A DNA stretch of 64,000 nucleotides from Gnetum montanum (Eukaryota > Streptophyta > Gnetopsida > Gnetales > Gnetaceae): contig MNCI01033485.1 of NCBI GenBank assembly GCA_015680685.1, positions 169,906 through 233,905 on the forward strand, read 5' to 3'. Of this stretch, positions 37,001-50,870 are shown in pieces. A model generated the notes under the pieces. It was given only the letters and a program-made list of their open reading frames with translations, was not told where the DNA came from and did not search any database. How positions within the stretch are numbered: the stretch's first letter is position 1; each line of letters starts with the position of its first letter. A program made the translations under genes and the position numbers.

Positions 37001-40000
37001 GAGGTACAAGGGGTGGTGCTGCAGTGCCTTCTCTCTCACCTCAGCATAGTTTAGAGAATGAAGAAACTCCTGCTGCTGGCACATTTATGGGCAACCAGGC
37101 AACTGAAGATGCTGGAAATGTTTCTTGTCATGCAAGCAATCCTGTAGAAAGACAGACATCCAATGGCTCGGTCTCTTCATTGGCCAATGATACTGCAAGT
37201 GAATTAATAAATGTAAAAAGTAAGCATTCAGATACAGATGCCACTGAAAAGAATGGTCAGGCATCAAGGAATAACTCTGCTCTTCCCAATGATATCTATC
37301 AAGATGCTCATGTAAGCCATTTATTTCCATATTTATCATGCATCCTGTGATTTGGTGGGCTGATGGTCAGATTTATCAACTGTTTTCTCCCTTTCTTCTT
37401 CTTCTTCTCCAAGCTCATAGGACTTAACCTTTTTTGATTTGTCAAATTTATATAGCAAGCAGGTGTCTTTTCTATTCCTTTTGCTGATATTATCAGGTTG
37501 ATTTCAATTTCCTTGTTACATCACTATGTTAAAACATGAATTTATGACAATTTGCTAGCATGCAAATCAAAACAGATGTATACAATGTTGTTTTAAAAAG
37601 ATAAGCAATATCCTGCTTTCTTTAGTATTACATGCATTCTTGCATCTTTACTCATAGTTACTGCTGCTTTCAATCACATTGAACAATTAACAGTTTGGCA
37701 ACTGAAATTTTTGACTTATGTCCACTGAGATTCCTCGGATCTATCTGATCTGTTTCAGAATTCCTTTTAAGAAATTTATATCTTAGTGCTGCCTAGTGGG
37801 ATTGAACCTGTGACCTGGGGTTACCACATCAAGACTCATAACAAGCCAAGACTCTTACCACTCATTGATAGTTTTGCACATGTAGAAACTTCTGTGTTAG
37901 TTAAATGTAGAAATGACTGGGAAATATCTGTAGCCAAAATTCCTTATTTATTTATTTATTTAGCATGAGAACATTGGTATCTTGTGTCAAGGAAGCAGCT
38001 CTATATACCTGTTCAAAACTTTAACGTCAACTCAAAATGCCATGCTTTTCTTCTATACAGGTTTTCTATCTTGAACTTAAATATTGGAAAACTACCTAAA
38101 GCTTGCCTTTTTTTTTTGGGAAAAAGTTTGGGTTAAAGAATATGCACAGAAGTATTGAGTACCAAAAAAGCAGAGGGGTATTCCCTACTGGTCTACCGCT
38201 AAAACCCAAGCCAAAACACAGAAAGAAAGCACCGCTGAACACCAAAGCACCCCAATCTCCAATTGTGAGGCCCGATTAGCAAAATAAAAACAAAACACAA
38301 GGCCCACTCTCGTGACACTATTCATGAAAAGACCATATTATTTGGGATCAAAACAGGACCCCAGCCTAGCAATGAAACAACACCCATAAACACAATCACT
38401 AGAACCCAGAGAAAGTAAAAACCATCCCCACCACAAAACCGAAACAAAAGGCAGCAAAAACATCGGCTTGGAGCCAAACTCAATCCTGGTAAGGCAGACA
38501 GGAGCAGGTGCATCTGGGCCGCAACTTAGAGTGGACCCTGTTCAGCATCTCCCTCTATTGAGGAGTAGCCATAAATGTAGCAACCTCTTGAAAATGGAGA
38601 AATTCCTCCTCTTTTGCCCTCCTAACCTTGGAAGGCAGGTTCTTCGTCTTATCTGGATGAGAATCAGCAGCTACCAACTGGACATAGTGATGCAAAGTAG
38701 CCTATCCTACGTTCCTATTGATGATCATAACCATATATGGGCAGCACCCCTCTTGTAGCCAGCGCCTAATGCTGGACTCATGTGCCTGCTCCAATTTAGC
38801 ATGCACTTGATCCTTTTCAAGGAGAGCCTTGGCCCTTTGTGCTTTAGCAGCTTCCTTTTGCTTGAGAATTTCAACTTGGGTCTCCCTTCTAAGCTGATCC
38901 TCCTACTCTTGCCAAGCAGTTGCCTCCTGGCACTTGTGTTGATGTTTCTGTTCCTCAAGCTCCTCTTTTTGCCTGTGACATTTGGCTTGAACCCTGGCCT
39001 GAACGTCCAAAGCCTGCTGTAGAATAATTGCCTCCCCTTGAATCTGCTTCTCTTCACGGACTCTTTCTTCATCATCTGCCATTGTTTGCTGCTCTTCAAA
39101 GTTGGCTTTCATCTGTTGGCACAAAGCATTAACCTCCAGAGTCGGTTCAAACCTTTTAGTGGGGTGAACTAAAGACAACTCCCCCGATGCCCCTGGTGCC
39201 AGAGCCATATATGACAAAAGCCCCTTCTGACAAATGGTGCTACTCATACACATGGGTGTAGGCAAGAGGATCATGTAGTGGTGCTAATGGTTGTGTAGCT
39301 TGCCAAAGGGCCAAAATGAGCCCAGAATGCTACCCCCTACACACCCGGTGCAAAGCAGCCAGAAATAACCTTGGAAGGTTAACTGGCCTGCCCATCTTCT
39401 TACTCCTTAGGAAGGCAAAATGCGCCCCTTCTAGTTTCCACCCATTGCTGGACTGCACAGGGTAGCATTCCATGAGTTTAGTAGCACCCTGCCAAAGAGG
39501 CAAAAGCACAGATTGTAGCACTTGCCCACTAGTAGTTTTTGGGATAGCACATGGAAAGAACTCCTTAGCATGCTGTAGGCCACACCCCATATGAAGAACC
39601 ACCTCCCCTAGCACCGGAACCCCCAGGTAGTCAACTAGTGCATCATTTGTCAAAGTGATTTGTACTCCTTGAAACGTCATAACATCTCCCCACCATTGTT
39701 TGTAAAAACTAGCATATGGAAGCTTTGGGTCACCTACCAAGATCAGCAACAGCTCCACCCAGCCCATTTGCACCATGATACTCCAGAGCTCATGCTTTTG
39801 CCTAATGACCTCCACCTCTGGCTCAAAAGTTGGCATTACACCCATAGCCATAGCCGTAGAAGCCTCATCCCACAACCTTTGCGCCAAGAAGGCAATACAA
39901 GCAAGATTAATCAATGGAGTAGCCCGAAAGATAGCAGCATTGCGGGCCTTTTAGATATTCCACAGGATTGCTGCCGAGAATGAGTCACTAGAAGCCTGAA

Positions 40001-43000
40001 GAGTAGGAGTATTACCCGCAGCCACCCAAATAGCCATCATGAAGGAGCAATGTAGGAAAAGATGGGTCATGGATTCCCTATGATTTGCACAAAATGGGCA
40101 TCTGCCATCATTGACAATTTCCCCATGCCTTGAGCCTTGTCCTGACCGGTAGTGCACCATGTGTAAGCAGCCATGCAAAACATTTGATTTTTTTGGGAAG
40201 TTGCCCCTTCCACACATGCCACCAGTTGTCTTGTGCAGGATATTTAACTTTGATGACCTCCCTTGGCCTTAATCCCATCATTCCCCCTTGCAACAATTTA
40301 TGAGCCTGAGTGCAGAGGTTCTGCCACATGTGTGAGTCACCAGAACTCACCATCCATAGAGTATACTTCGCACTCTTTATGCATACCCATTGCTGCATAT
40401 CCCCATCATCCTACACAAATCGAGTAATGATATTATGATGATGGCCCATCGTAAGGCCATCCTCAAATTTTAAGACCCCAAGGCCTCCTGCCGATTTAGG
40501 CCAAGCTATTGTGTCCTAGCATGGCAGAGGTAGCCACTTACCCTCTTTTACCCCAGGCTAGATGAAATCCTTGATAATCTGGTTGATTTTGTTGATGATG
40601 CCCATGGGTGGGGCGGCAGCAGAGGCCACATAACAGGTGATGGCTGGTAAAATAGAATTGGCTAGGAGAATTCTACCTTTATGTGTCAAGAAATTGGCTG
40701 TCCAATGCCCAACCTAAGATTCCAAGCGTTGGATAAGACAAGTCTGGGTGGAAAGTTTGTTCCACGCAAACATAGGGATACCCAGATAGGAGTCGTATCC
40801 AATACCTGGCAAAATACCAAGGGTCTGACAGAGTTGGCACCGAATTGGTTCCTTAGCATGAACGAAGTAAACAGCCGATTTTTTCTCGATTTGGTTGTAG
40901 GCCAATTTCCTGAGCCATACGGGCCAAGGCCCCGTTGAGAGCAGAAGCTTGAGGAACAACAGCCCGGGTCATGATGATTGTGTCATCAACATAATGTTTG
41001 GTGATGCAAGTGGTATCAGCGATGTTGAACCCTTGAACACCTTCCACCCTACAGTAATATTTCACGGTATCCATAACAATGATAAAGAGGTAAGGAGACA
41101 ATAGATCACCTTGATGTAATCCCCTAGTGGAGGAGGAAAACCCCCAGAGACGTTCTAAAGAGTAAATGCTGGTTTGTTGGAGGTTGATGCAAAGGTCAAC
41201 AAAATGTGGATGAATCCCTCTTTTTAAAATAACCTCCCGGAGTGCCTTCCACTGGACAATTTAATACACATGCCTGGGAATTTAGCCCGTTGAAGAGAGT
41301 GGACAACTTCTTGCAACAGACTAATCTGGTTCTGAATATACATACCTACTCTGTATTTATGTGCATTAAAGCTTGCCTTAATGCACATAAATACAGAGTT
41401 ATCTATCATCGGTAAAAGTTTAACATTTTCTGGGGATAACATGAGAAGTGAAAATGAGATTAAAGAAATCAATCTGGTGACTTATATGTATGTATGTATG
41501 AAAGCTGGCATTTGTAAGAACTAGTTACCATATAAGCAGCAGTGTACGTGACATATTGCATCACTAGGAAACTACCTAGAGATTGGCTTAATGTACATAA
41601 ATACAGAGTTATTTATCATCAGTAAAAGTTCAAGATTTTTCTGAGAGGTGAAAATAAGATTTTTTTTTTTTAATCAATTTGGCGACTTATATGTTTGTAT
41701 GTATGAAAGCTGTCATTTGCAGGAGAGCCTTCAGAAACATAAAACTAATTGCAATATAAGAAGCAGTATACGTGATATATTGCATCACTAAGCTATCATG
41801 AATTTAAATAACATAACATATGATTTTCGGTTAATGAACAAGAAAAAAAGGATTTCAGAAATGAGTATGATTAAATATTGAGTACATTCAGAAATAGTCT
41901 GGAATTTTAGACATCATCTAGGAAGGATGATTAAGAATCCATTACGTATGCAAGCAAATTGAAAAAGAGAATTTTTAAAATACCTAACAAAATAAAGCAA
42001 ACACCTTTATGATCACTCTTGATCCTGCCAGTCTTAAAGGCTCAGGAGTCAAAAATTATATATTGCTCTCCCTTTTAAACCTTTCACTGCTAACAATGAT
42101 TATCTTGTTGGAGTAGATAACAATGCTAACATTATTAGCCACTAGACTTTTCTTTAAGTTTCTAGGTGATTGGAGAATATGTCTAGGTTCAGAACCTTTG
42201 GTTAACTTTATGCAACCACATGCATAAATTGAGACAAAGGATAATCGAATTGATTGTGTGAGCATTTGCCTTGGTTTGGTAGATATTCAGGATGTACTTT
42301 CAGTTCCTCATCTTTGCTTTATGGCTTCAGATGTGTGGATTTTTTTATGGAGCTAATCCATTGTGCTAATAATTTATTTCCAGTCACAAAGTTTGTTATT
42401 GTTGGGCCCTAACACCTAGTGGAGTCCCCTTAAACCTTTGTTCATTGCTTTACTTCCAAAGTTAAGAGATCATCTGAGGTAGCAACACATTCCAAGTCTT
42501 TTAGGATGTTGCATTATTGCAATTCATGTCTAACTATCTAGTAGGTTTTGATCAGCCCTTGTAAGATATTGGGCTTTTAGTCCCCTCAAACCTTCTTTCA
42601 TTGCTTTACTTCCAAAGTTAGATCATATGAGCTAGCAACACATTCCAAATTTTTAAGGATGTTGCATTATTGCAATTCATGTCTCAACTAGTTAGTAGGC
42701 TTTGATTTGTGCCAGTAGGATATCCTATGCCTTTGCAACTTTGCATGGCAGTAGATCTTCCCATAACCAAGCCTTATCATCATGAGATCTCATACAATGA
42801 TATTTCATCCATGTATTCACAAGTGATAAAAAGATCCAAAAATACGTAGGATTGCATTTCAAAGTTTAAAATCTCCAAAAAAACATGATTATATGCCTTG
42901 CCTAAATCAAGTGTAGCCAAAAATCTGATGATGCTATTTGGCCTTTTGGAGAGTTGTAACTTTGGTTTCCAATGGAAAACTAGCGTGTTTGAAACTAACG

Positions 43001-46000
43001 TCAAGAATTGAGGTTGATGTTGAGAGAGATTAAATGGTGAAATTAAGCTCATAAACCAATGTTGGAAACCAACGTGGCTGGCAATGTTTAACCTTCGTTT
43101 TTGAATATCTTAGCTATAGAAGTGAGATGAAGAAAAGCTCAAGCAATTTGATGAAACTGCTGAATTCTTCACCAAAGATGAACTTGAATTGATGAAAGAG
43201 GCTGAAATGCTATTGCAAATGTTTCTAAATGCTTAAAGCAAGTGTACTAGTCAAAAAGTGTCATCACTTGGTTACACCCAGGAAACTCAAGTGCTCTAAT
43301 GCTCATGGTAATTGTTCTATGATGTTCATTTTGGGTGCCAACCCTAAGAATGAAGGCGTGACATCCCTATTTATAGTCAAAGATTTCTTCAATTAGGGTT
43401 AGTGGGTGTTTCAGGTTAGTTTTCAGTGCCAAGTCTGAAATCAATGTCGTGAACTAACATTAACGTTGGTTTTGGCATTTATTTAGTGCAAAGGCCCAAG
43501 CTAATGCTAGAAGTGATGGTGATTGTCAGCTTGGATGTTAATTTTGCTGTAAAAGGGAAACTGTCACTAAAATGAACGTTGGCCGTTGATTTGATAGCAA
43601 AGGTGAATCTAACGTAGAAACCAACGTTGTACATCAATTATGACATTGGTTTGAAGTGCTGATCTGCAAACGCTGGAGAGTAAACATTGGTTGAAATTGA
43701 TGCTTGCCGTCAACTCCAACATCATTTCTAGAGCATGAGAAGAAGAAGTAAACATTGGTTGAAATTGATGCTTGCCGTCAACTCCAACATCGTTTCTAGA
43801 GCAGGAGAAGAAGAAGTCCTCTGAGACAGAGGAAATGGGGGCAAAATTTCACAAAAGTGTTAGGCTCCATCTAGTTGCTGAGAGGAGTGAAAAAGCAGGT
43901 GCAATAAGAGTTTCACAGACAATGTTTGTTTCTAAGCCTTTCAGTGTTAATACTACCGCTACTTGAAAAAGTGTTTCTGATGCTCCTCCTGAAGCCATGA
44001 TTGAGGAATCTAATGAAAATGATCCTGTGTTCCGTGAGCTTGATGCCTTAGCATATCTTAAGCTTGAGCCTGGACTCCAACATCTGATGCAATTTGAAAA
44101 TTGACATACTCTATCTCATATGTTTGTTTCTGTTATATATGATACTTGGGTTGAAAGGATTTCATGAGAAATTGATTAAAGCACATTTTTCGTTACGGTT
44201 TCCTCTTTTCATTTTAAGGGATGTATAACCATAGAAATGAAATCGAAGTCTATAAAAGAGTAGAATGACTTAACCATCAGTGAATAAGGTCAGTTATTAT
44301 AAGTTAATAGCTACAGTTGCCCATTATTGAAATGGATTACTTAATAAGAAGGGATCCTTTATAGGACAACTAAGTCTTATCCACAAGCGTGATGTGAAGA
44401 AAAATTCTCTCAAACATGTTCTTTTAAAGGGGATCTTGTGTTCCCTACAACTCCATGATAGTATCTTCGTTGTTTGATAGAATTTTGTTTAGATCTCATG
44501 AAAGCCGTCAATGTCCTGTGTGTCAACACTGATATTTTTTCAGGGCCTACATCCTTCTGGTTTCTTGATTGGAAAGTTTGCCATATTTCTCAGACTCATT
44601 AATCCTATGTCTTGATAATGTAGCCAGGATATTTGGGGTCATCTCCCCTTTGTTGGTGTTGATGTCTATTTTAATGCTTTGGACATTGGTAGGCACCCTG
44701 AGAGGGATCTTGCCCTATGCTTTCCTCCTTTTGAAGCTGGAGGAGTTGGACATAATTGTTTTTTTTTCTTTTGTGAGAAAGTTCACGAATGTATTAAGAA
44801 AAGATCGCAATCTATGTACATTCAAAAATTAGAGGGTGAGATACCCTCATTTGGAGAGGGGGAGGAATCCCCCCTCTTGAAGTATCAGAAACTGTGGTAT
44901 GTCCTGGGACCTCCAAAGCAAACAGAAAACTACACAAGAAATGCAAAAAAGACAAGGAAAGCTATCCCCCCTAGTTTGGGGAGCACTAAAGGAAATTCAA
45001 AGCAGCTGGACATGCCAAAAATTTCACCTTCATTGAACAGAGGGATATTGGACAAAACAAGGAATCTGAAGTGGTAGGTCCACTCCATCGATTGGCACCC
45101 CAAACCTCTAAAGTCATTTAGGAAGCTTGGTGTAGTGGTAGACAGGACATTCTTGACAGTGAATCGCTTGCAGAACTTCACGGTGTTGCTCAGTATCTAC
45201 AAATGCAGCCACCTGTTGGAATTCCTTGAATGTAGCCTCTTTCCTAACGCATTCTGCTGCATTTTCCTTGCCATTGAGATAAAGTTTAGCAGCTGTGCAT
45301 TTGATGTGGTGGCATAGGGCCAACCAAGACGTGTTACAGTTTATGTCCATGATGACTTATGGGTACTTACCATCCTGTAGCTAGAGGTGTGCGCTATTTT
45401 CATGCATCCTATCTTGTTGTCACTGCATTTGTTCAGCTTCTTCCGCTTTTGCTCCTTAATTTGCAACTTTGCTTGCTTCAGCTCCACCCTCCACCCTTTG
45501 CTGTTCTTATGTTGCAATTTAGCTTTGATTTGGACATGCAGTTCATCAATCAACGTAGCTCTAGCAACTGTCTCTTGCAAGTCTCATCTTCACATTAACT
45601 CATTCTCCTTCTCAATGTGTCACAACTTTGCCTGTGCAGCAAGCTACTAAAACTCCTTCTCTTGAGCCAGCCACTTAGCGTCACATAGGATTTGCTTTTT
45701 CTGCCTAGCCTATTTTGGCACCTCCTTAGTTGCTTGTTGCAGGTCTGCATTGAATCGTTGTTGGAGCTATTGGCGAAGTAGATTTGGGAAAGGTGGCATA
45801 GGCTTCCCTGGTGTCCCTAGAGGTGTACCTGTCTCCTCCCCATGAATGGTTGGCTGGTCCATGACCTGAGCATGACCTGAGCTGGTGCTAGGGGCAGTGC
45901 CGACACCAAAGCTGACGTCAAGGCCGAAGTCATGCTCCTATTCCTTGCCCATTTGCATGCATATTTAGCTAGACAAGGTCCAGCTCTTGGTGGAGGTGGG

Positions 46001-49000
46001 ATGATCAGTGTGGCGGCTCTTGATAATTCCAGGATAAGACTAGAGTCGCATCCCCGTCTTTGCTAGCGGAGCGTCATTAGAAAGAATCTTGGGAGATTTA
46101 CCCCTTAACCTAGCCACACACATTTCAAAAGGGTGAAGTGCACACCTTGCAATTTCTAGATGTTCCTTGATTACACCAGGAACCAATCCATGAACTTTGC
46201 CACGTCTTGCCATAGTTGTGGCAATGTCGATTTCAGCACTTGGATGTTGCTTGTTTTGGGCACAACTTCCTGGAAGAAGCCTTTTGCATCTTGTAAACCA
46301 TGACTAGTTAGGAAGGATGGTCTCCCCCACTGTCAAGACCCCCAAGAAACATGCCATGGTGTCCTCTATTAGTTCTATTTGGACTCCCTGGAAAGTTGTA
46401 AAATCGCTCGCCCAATTTGTGAAAAAAGGGCCGTCTACTAGTTTGGCGTTCCCCTCTAGCAAGGGAAGGATGGTCAGCCCACCCCACCCATTCAACAAGC
46501 CCCCAAAGTCCCTTGTTTTCCTGGAAGGCTGCGTAGGAGGGTCTGAAGGTGGGCATCACTCCCATGGTGGCAAAAGCTTTCTGCCACAATTGAATTCTAG
46601 TTGCCACAACTTGCATGGGCGGAGGAGGTTGCTAGGCCTTAAAAATCAAACTGTTCATGGTCTTCTAGAGGGACTAGAGCACTGCCATTGCTTTGGAGTC
46701 CCCATCTAATTTCATTGGAGAAAGAATAGCCACAGCCCACCAGGTGTTTGTGCCATATGGGCATTGATGCATGAAATGAAATAATGTTTCAGGAGCATTT
46801 ACACATAATGGGCAGGAATAGTAATGTTTAAGCCCTGTGCTTGGAGAACCGCATGCACCAGAAGCACTGCGTGGCCTGCCAGCCAAATGAACACCTTTAT
46901 TTTTTTGTTAGTGGAACATTGTGGGGGAATATTTCTCCTGGATTGCTTTGGTACATCCTCTTTCTAGACACTGTTTCTCATTTCTTGGTTTGTTTTTTTG
47001 GTCCTTAATAGTCTGTGTGGAGAGGGAGGGTTTGGCTGTGTTTCTTCCCTATTTGTTGAGGAAATGCATGGTTTCCCCCTTGGCCTATTGTTTGATATCC
47101 TCCATAGTTCCTGTGAGGGTTGCATAAGGATTCCCTTGCCAAGATTTGGAGGTATGGGTAGGCTGGGCAGAAGAACCATGCCCTTGAGATTTGTTCTTAA
47201 CCTTGTTTCATCATTCTGCAGTCTTGTTCAGAGTGACCTATCTTTTCACTGTATGTGCAGCCTTCCTGCACGTTTAGGAGTACAGTTTTTCTTTCATATT
47301 TCCTTCTGCCTGGTCCTACAGTCTTACGACTTGTGACCAACTTTCCTACAGCTATAAGAAGCAATCGTTTTAAGAAAGAATTGACCTGCATGTGTAATGC
47401 TACCACAAAAGGTGTAGAGGAAGGGGATGCTCTGATATTCCTGAATTCGTTTAAGGTGAAGAATTATGTTACTATTTCTCCTAGTTCTTTTTTAGCAGGC
47501 TGCAATTCCAGAACTTGCTAACAGAATCATTCAAAAAATTTCAGATTATGGATTCACAAGTTTGCTTACACAGGAGTGGTATTGCATTGGATATCAACTT
47601 TCTTTTGTATATGGAAGCTCTTTTACTTTTGGGTTTTCCCTGGGTAGCATTCTAGTTGTGTGTTTAGGAGTTAGAAGCTAGAACTTTTATATACATGCTT
47701 TACAGAACATGTATCCTAGGATAATCATGGTCACCCTTATCTACTTTCTAAGTTTGCTTACCTTAGATGCTTTCTGGTCTGTTTTATATAGTGAAAGTTT
47801 AGACTGTATGCATCTGCCATTTAGGGGTTGTTTGAAGGTTTTCTTTACTTTTATACACTTGCCTCTACAGAAAGGAGAGTGATTTAATTTTTTATTTATA
47901 GAATTTTAAAATCTATTTGTTTAGGTTTCACCATAGAAATAAATGAAAATAAAGGGTGTTTGTAAGAAAACTGAATGGTGTAAGTTTAAATGATTGAATT
48001 CCACTTATATTCTTCAAGATAAACATTGAAAATTTTACATTTTTGGTAACTGGATGTTGTTTAAATGATGAAAGGGTAATAGCCAATAAATGTTATAAAA
48101 TTTAGCATCTTGTGTAATAAAATATTAGTGCTTTTTTAATTTTATAAATGGCAGCAAGTTTCTGGTAAAGATACGGCTAGTGTAGTATTTGATGGTCTAA
48201 ATATCAGTTACAACATAATCAGTTTTGTGGAAATTATTTAACCACCACCGTTATCATCATCACTGTAGTCTTATCCCAACTACATAGAGTTGGCTATATG
48301 AGTTCTTTTACACTATTCATTTTTATTAAGAGCCAAATAAACATTAATGCGCAAATCTTGAATGTCTTTCTTTATGCAAGCAAACCATGGTTCTCCTCAA
48401 CTTTAATAAAGCAACCTCTTTCGACTAGAGCATTTTCTGGTCTTCTTTGTACATGACTAAATCATCTAAGCTGACTTCCTTAATCAATGGGAGGTACTCC
48501 CAAACTTCCCCTGATAAGAGAGTTGTTGATTTGATTTTTCCTAGTCAAATTCAACGTCCACCTTAGCATTGGCATCTCACCGCATGCACATGTTGTGCCT
48601 AATGTTTTTTGATAGGCCAACATTTTGCACCCTAAAGGATCATAGGTTTAATAGTAGTTTTATAGAACTTCAACCTAGCAAAGATTCTTCTATCAGACCA
48701 TTAGCTTCCTTGCATTTCCTCCATCCTACATAAATTCTGTTTGTTGCATCATTGTTAATCTTACCATCCACTTGAACCAGAGACCTCAAGGTTTTGAATT
48801 GCTTACATTGAGAAACTTCTTGGTTTTAGATTCTAATCTGTCTTTTTGTTATTTGCTTTTTCACTAAAAGTGCATTCCATGAATTCCATTTTACTTTTAC
48901 TAATCCTCAACTATTTTGATTCTATATGTTTCACCAAGGTTCCATTTTTGTAGCCAGGGATTCCTTAGATTCATTGACCAAAACAATATCATCATTGAAG

Positions 49001-50823
49001 AGCATACACCAAGGGATGGTATCTTGAATGTCTTTGGTTTTCTCATCCACATTAATGGCAAATAAATAAGGGCTTAGAGCAGATTCTTGGTGCAACCCGA
49101 TGTTCACTAGGACGTTTGAAGTCTGTTCACAGATAGTGTGAACTTGAGTTGTAGCTCTATCATACATGTCTTACATAGCATTTATGTATTCAACAGGAAT
49201 CTCCTTCCTCTTTTAACGTCCACCAAATAATATTCTGAGGAACTCTATCATAAATAATTTTATAATTGCAGTAATGTAGGAAATAACATTACAATTTTTT
49301 AGGTGAAAGTAACAGCAAACAAAGATGGTGAAGGAGAGGCTGATAATCAACATTTGGAATTGTTTAAGCTTCTTTCAGTAAAACTGTATCTAGATGCATT
49401 TTGTTTTTATTGTATTTGGTGGAAATATATTATCATAGTTTACCTTGAATGACTTATTGATACATCAGTTTCTTTCTTGCAGCGCTCATCTGATGATGCT
49501 GACATTGTAGTTCTTAAAAAAGAGCTTGGAGATCTGGAGGAAGAAAACAGAAGGCTTAAAAATGAGTATAAATACTTTCATGATTATGTCATATTTCATT
49601 TCCTTTTTTTTCCATGTAAAAATCATATGTCATGTCTTTGTGGAAAAAATGTACGTTTTTGAAATTAAGAATTAAACTTAGCTGTTGTTGACACGAACCG
49701 CAATGGCGGCAGCAGCAGCAACAACAGTAGCAACAATAGCAGCAACTGCAACAGCAACAGCAACAACCGCAACAACAACGAAGCAACAACGAAGCCAGAA
49801 GCGTCAACAACGGAACCAGGAGCACGACCAGCAGCGGGGCCAGGACCAGTAGTAGTCGGCGACGCACGGACCAGGGCCCAGCAACAGGTTTCGGCGTAGG
49901 ACTTTCTGGCGAGTACGGGTGGTTCCGGGACTCAGCCGAGTGGCATTGGGGGTGGCCTCAATGAGTTGGGGGATGAGAAATTGGGGGGATTGGCACCTGG
50001 GGGCGCCATCAAGGCCCACTCCTGCATTGATCACACCCTGCGGCTGCGGGTTCACCACCCCCCATCTGAGGGTGTCCGCACTATGTAGTGGAGTCTCATT
50101 GGCCGTTTCGTCTCCCAGGGGGTCCGCCCACGGTTGGACCTCGTTTGCCGATGGGCGAAGGAACAGTGGAAGGTGGGCGATGTGGGTGTTCGGAGCCTTT
50201 CCGAGGATCTGCTTCTCTTTATTTTCCCATCCCTACAGGCCAGGGATTCAGTGCTGCTCGGTGGCCTGTGGTTCTACAGGGCTCGGGGGCTCGCCTTGAC
50301 CCCGTGGTGCCCCGAGGCCCACCGAGAGGTTGACTTGTTTACCCAGGCCTCAGTTTGGGTGCAGGTGGCCGGCATTCCATGGGAACTCTGGAACCTCGAG
50401 TTCCTGATGGAGGTTGCGGGCTTCTTTGGTGACTTCATTGCCTTCGACTGCATCACACGGTCGATGGAGCGAATGAGTTTTGCCTGCTTCTGTGTCTGGT
50501 GCAGTTTGTCGGAGACAGACCTCGTTCGGGTGGTCGTGCTGGAGCGCCCTGGTGGGGAGGAAAGTCTCCAAGTTACTTTCGAGAACCTTGGAGCGGACCC
50601 TAGTCCGATGCACAGAAAGGCAACCTAGGTGGGTAGGCCTGATGGTTGCGGGTGTTGCGGGAAACCTAGACACCTAGAAGAAAAATGTCGACTCCGGAAG
50701 ACGCGGTCGAGAGACCCGGCCCGACAATTGTTCGAGGGGGGCGAATGGGTCACAATGGGGCGCAAAGGATGGTTGCACCCCCCGTCCGACCAATTACCCC
50801 CCGCAATAACCCCACGACCACCN

Positions 50824-50870
<47 letters not shown>

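Larger units (their letters stand above)
38110..41366 (-). mobile_element. LINE C: 5'-truncated L1-type element in MORC intron 15
   Basis: Minus-strand insertion of about 3.26 kb with a 13 bp target-site duplication. The host site reads CCTT^AATG, compatible with an L1 nick. Content from 5' to 3': the second half of the reverse transcriptase (NQISLLQEVVHSLQRAKFPG, then HYVDDTIIM near 40985), zf-RVT, the longest clean copy of the extra tail domain (39330-39914), coiled coil and 3' UTR. The 5' junction contains a 21 bp inverted copy of the downstream host sequence. Confidence 0.88.
44761..46915 (-). mobile_element. LINE D: 5'-truncated L1-type element
   Basis: Minus-strand element beginning with poly-T and the family 3' terminus at about 44761. 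It contains, from 3' to 5': a 3' UTR, a coiled-coil tail (45114-45780), the extra tail domain (46100-46616) and zf-RVT (46674-46886, YYSCPLCVNAPETLFHFMHQ). Reverse transcriptase is absent. A CCHC piece at 47197-47406 may be its ORF1 after an internal deletion. No target-site duplication was found. Confidence 0.75.

Noticed and set aside
37798-37872. Functional tRNA gene on the minus strand
   Set aside because: Box A and box B resemble a tRNA promoter, but no acceptor stem or cloverleaf can be formed; a SINE-like unit fits better.
44745-47530. Target-site duplication for LINE D
   Set aside because: The sequence before the poly-T (GGACATAATTG) was not found again at the right side; weak partial matches near 46930 are not convincing.
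47490-47580. Possible MORC exon after TTTTTTAGCAG (AAIPELANRI-like)
   Set aside because: A stop appears quickly in the relevant frame and no donor in phase was found.
48140-48240. Possible extra MORC exon after GGCAG (QVSGKDTASVVFDG...)
   Set aside because: It lacks a donor giving the phase 0 to phase 0 join needed between exons 15 and 16, and it runs into a stop. Only a 12 kb intron separates those exons otherwise, so a short exon elsewhere is still possible.
49589-49867. Minus-strand frame rich in Cys and Leu
   Set aside because: It is the reverse reading of a CAA/CAG/GCA triplet repeat.
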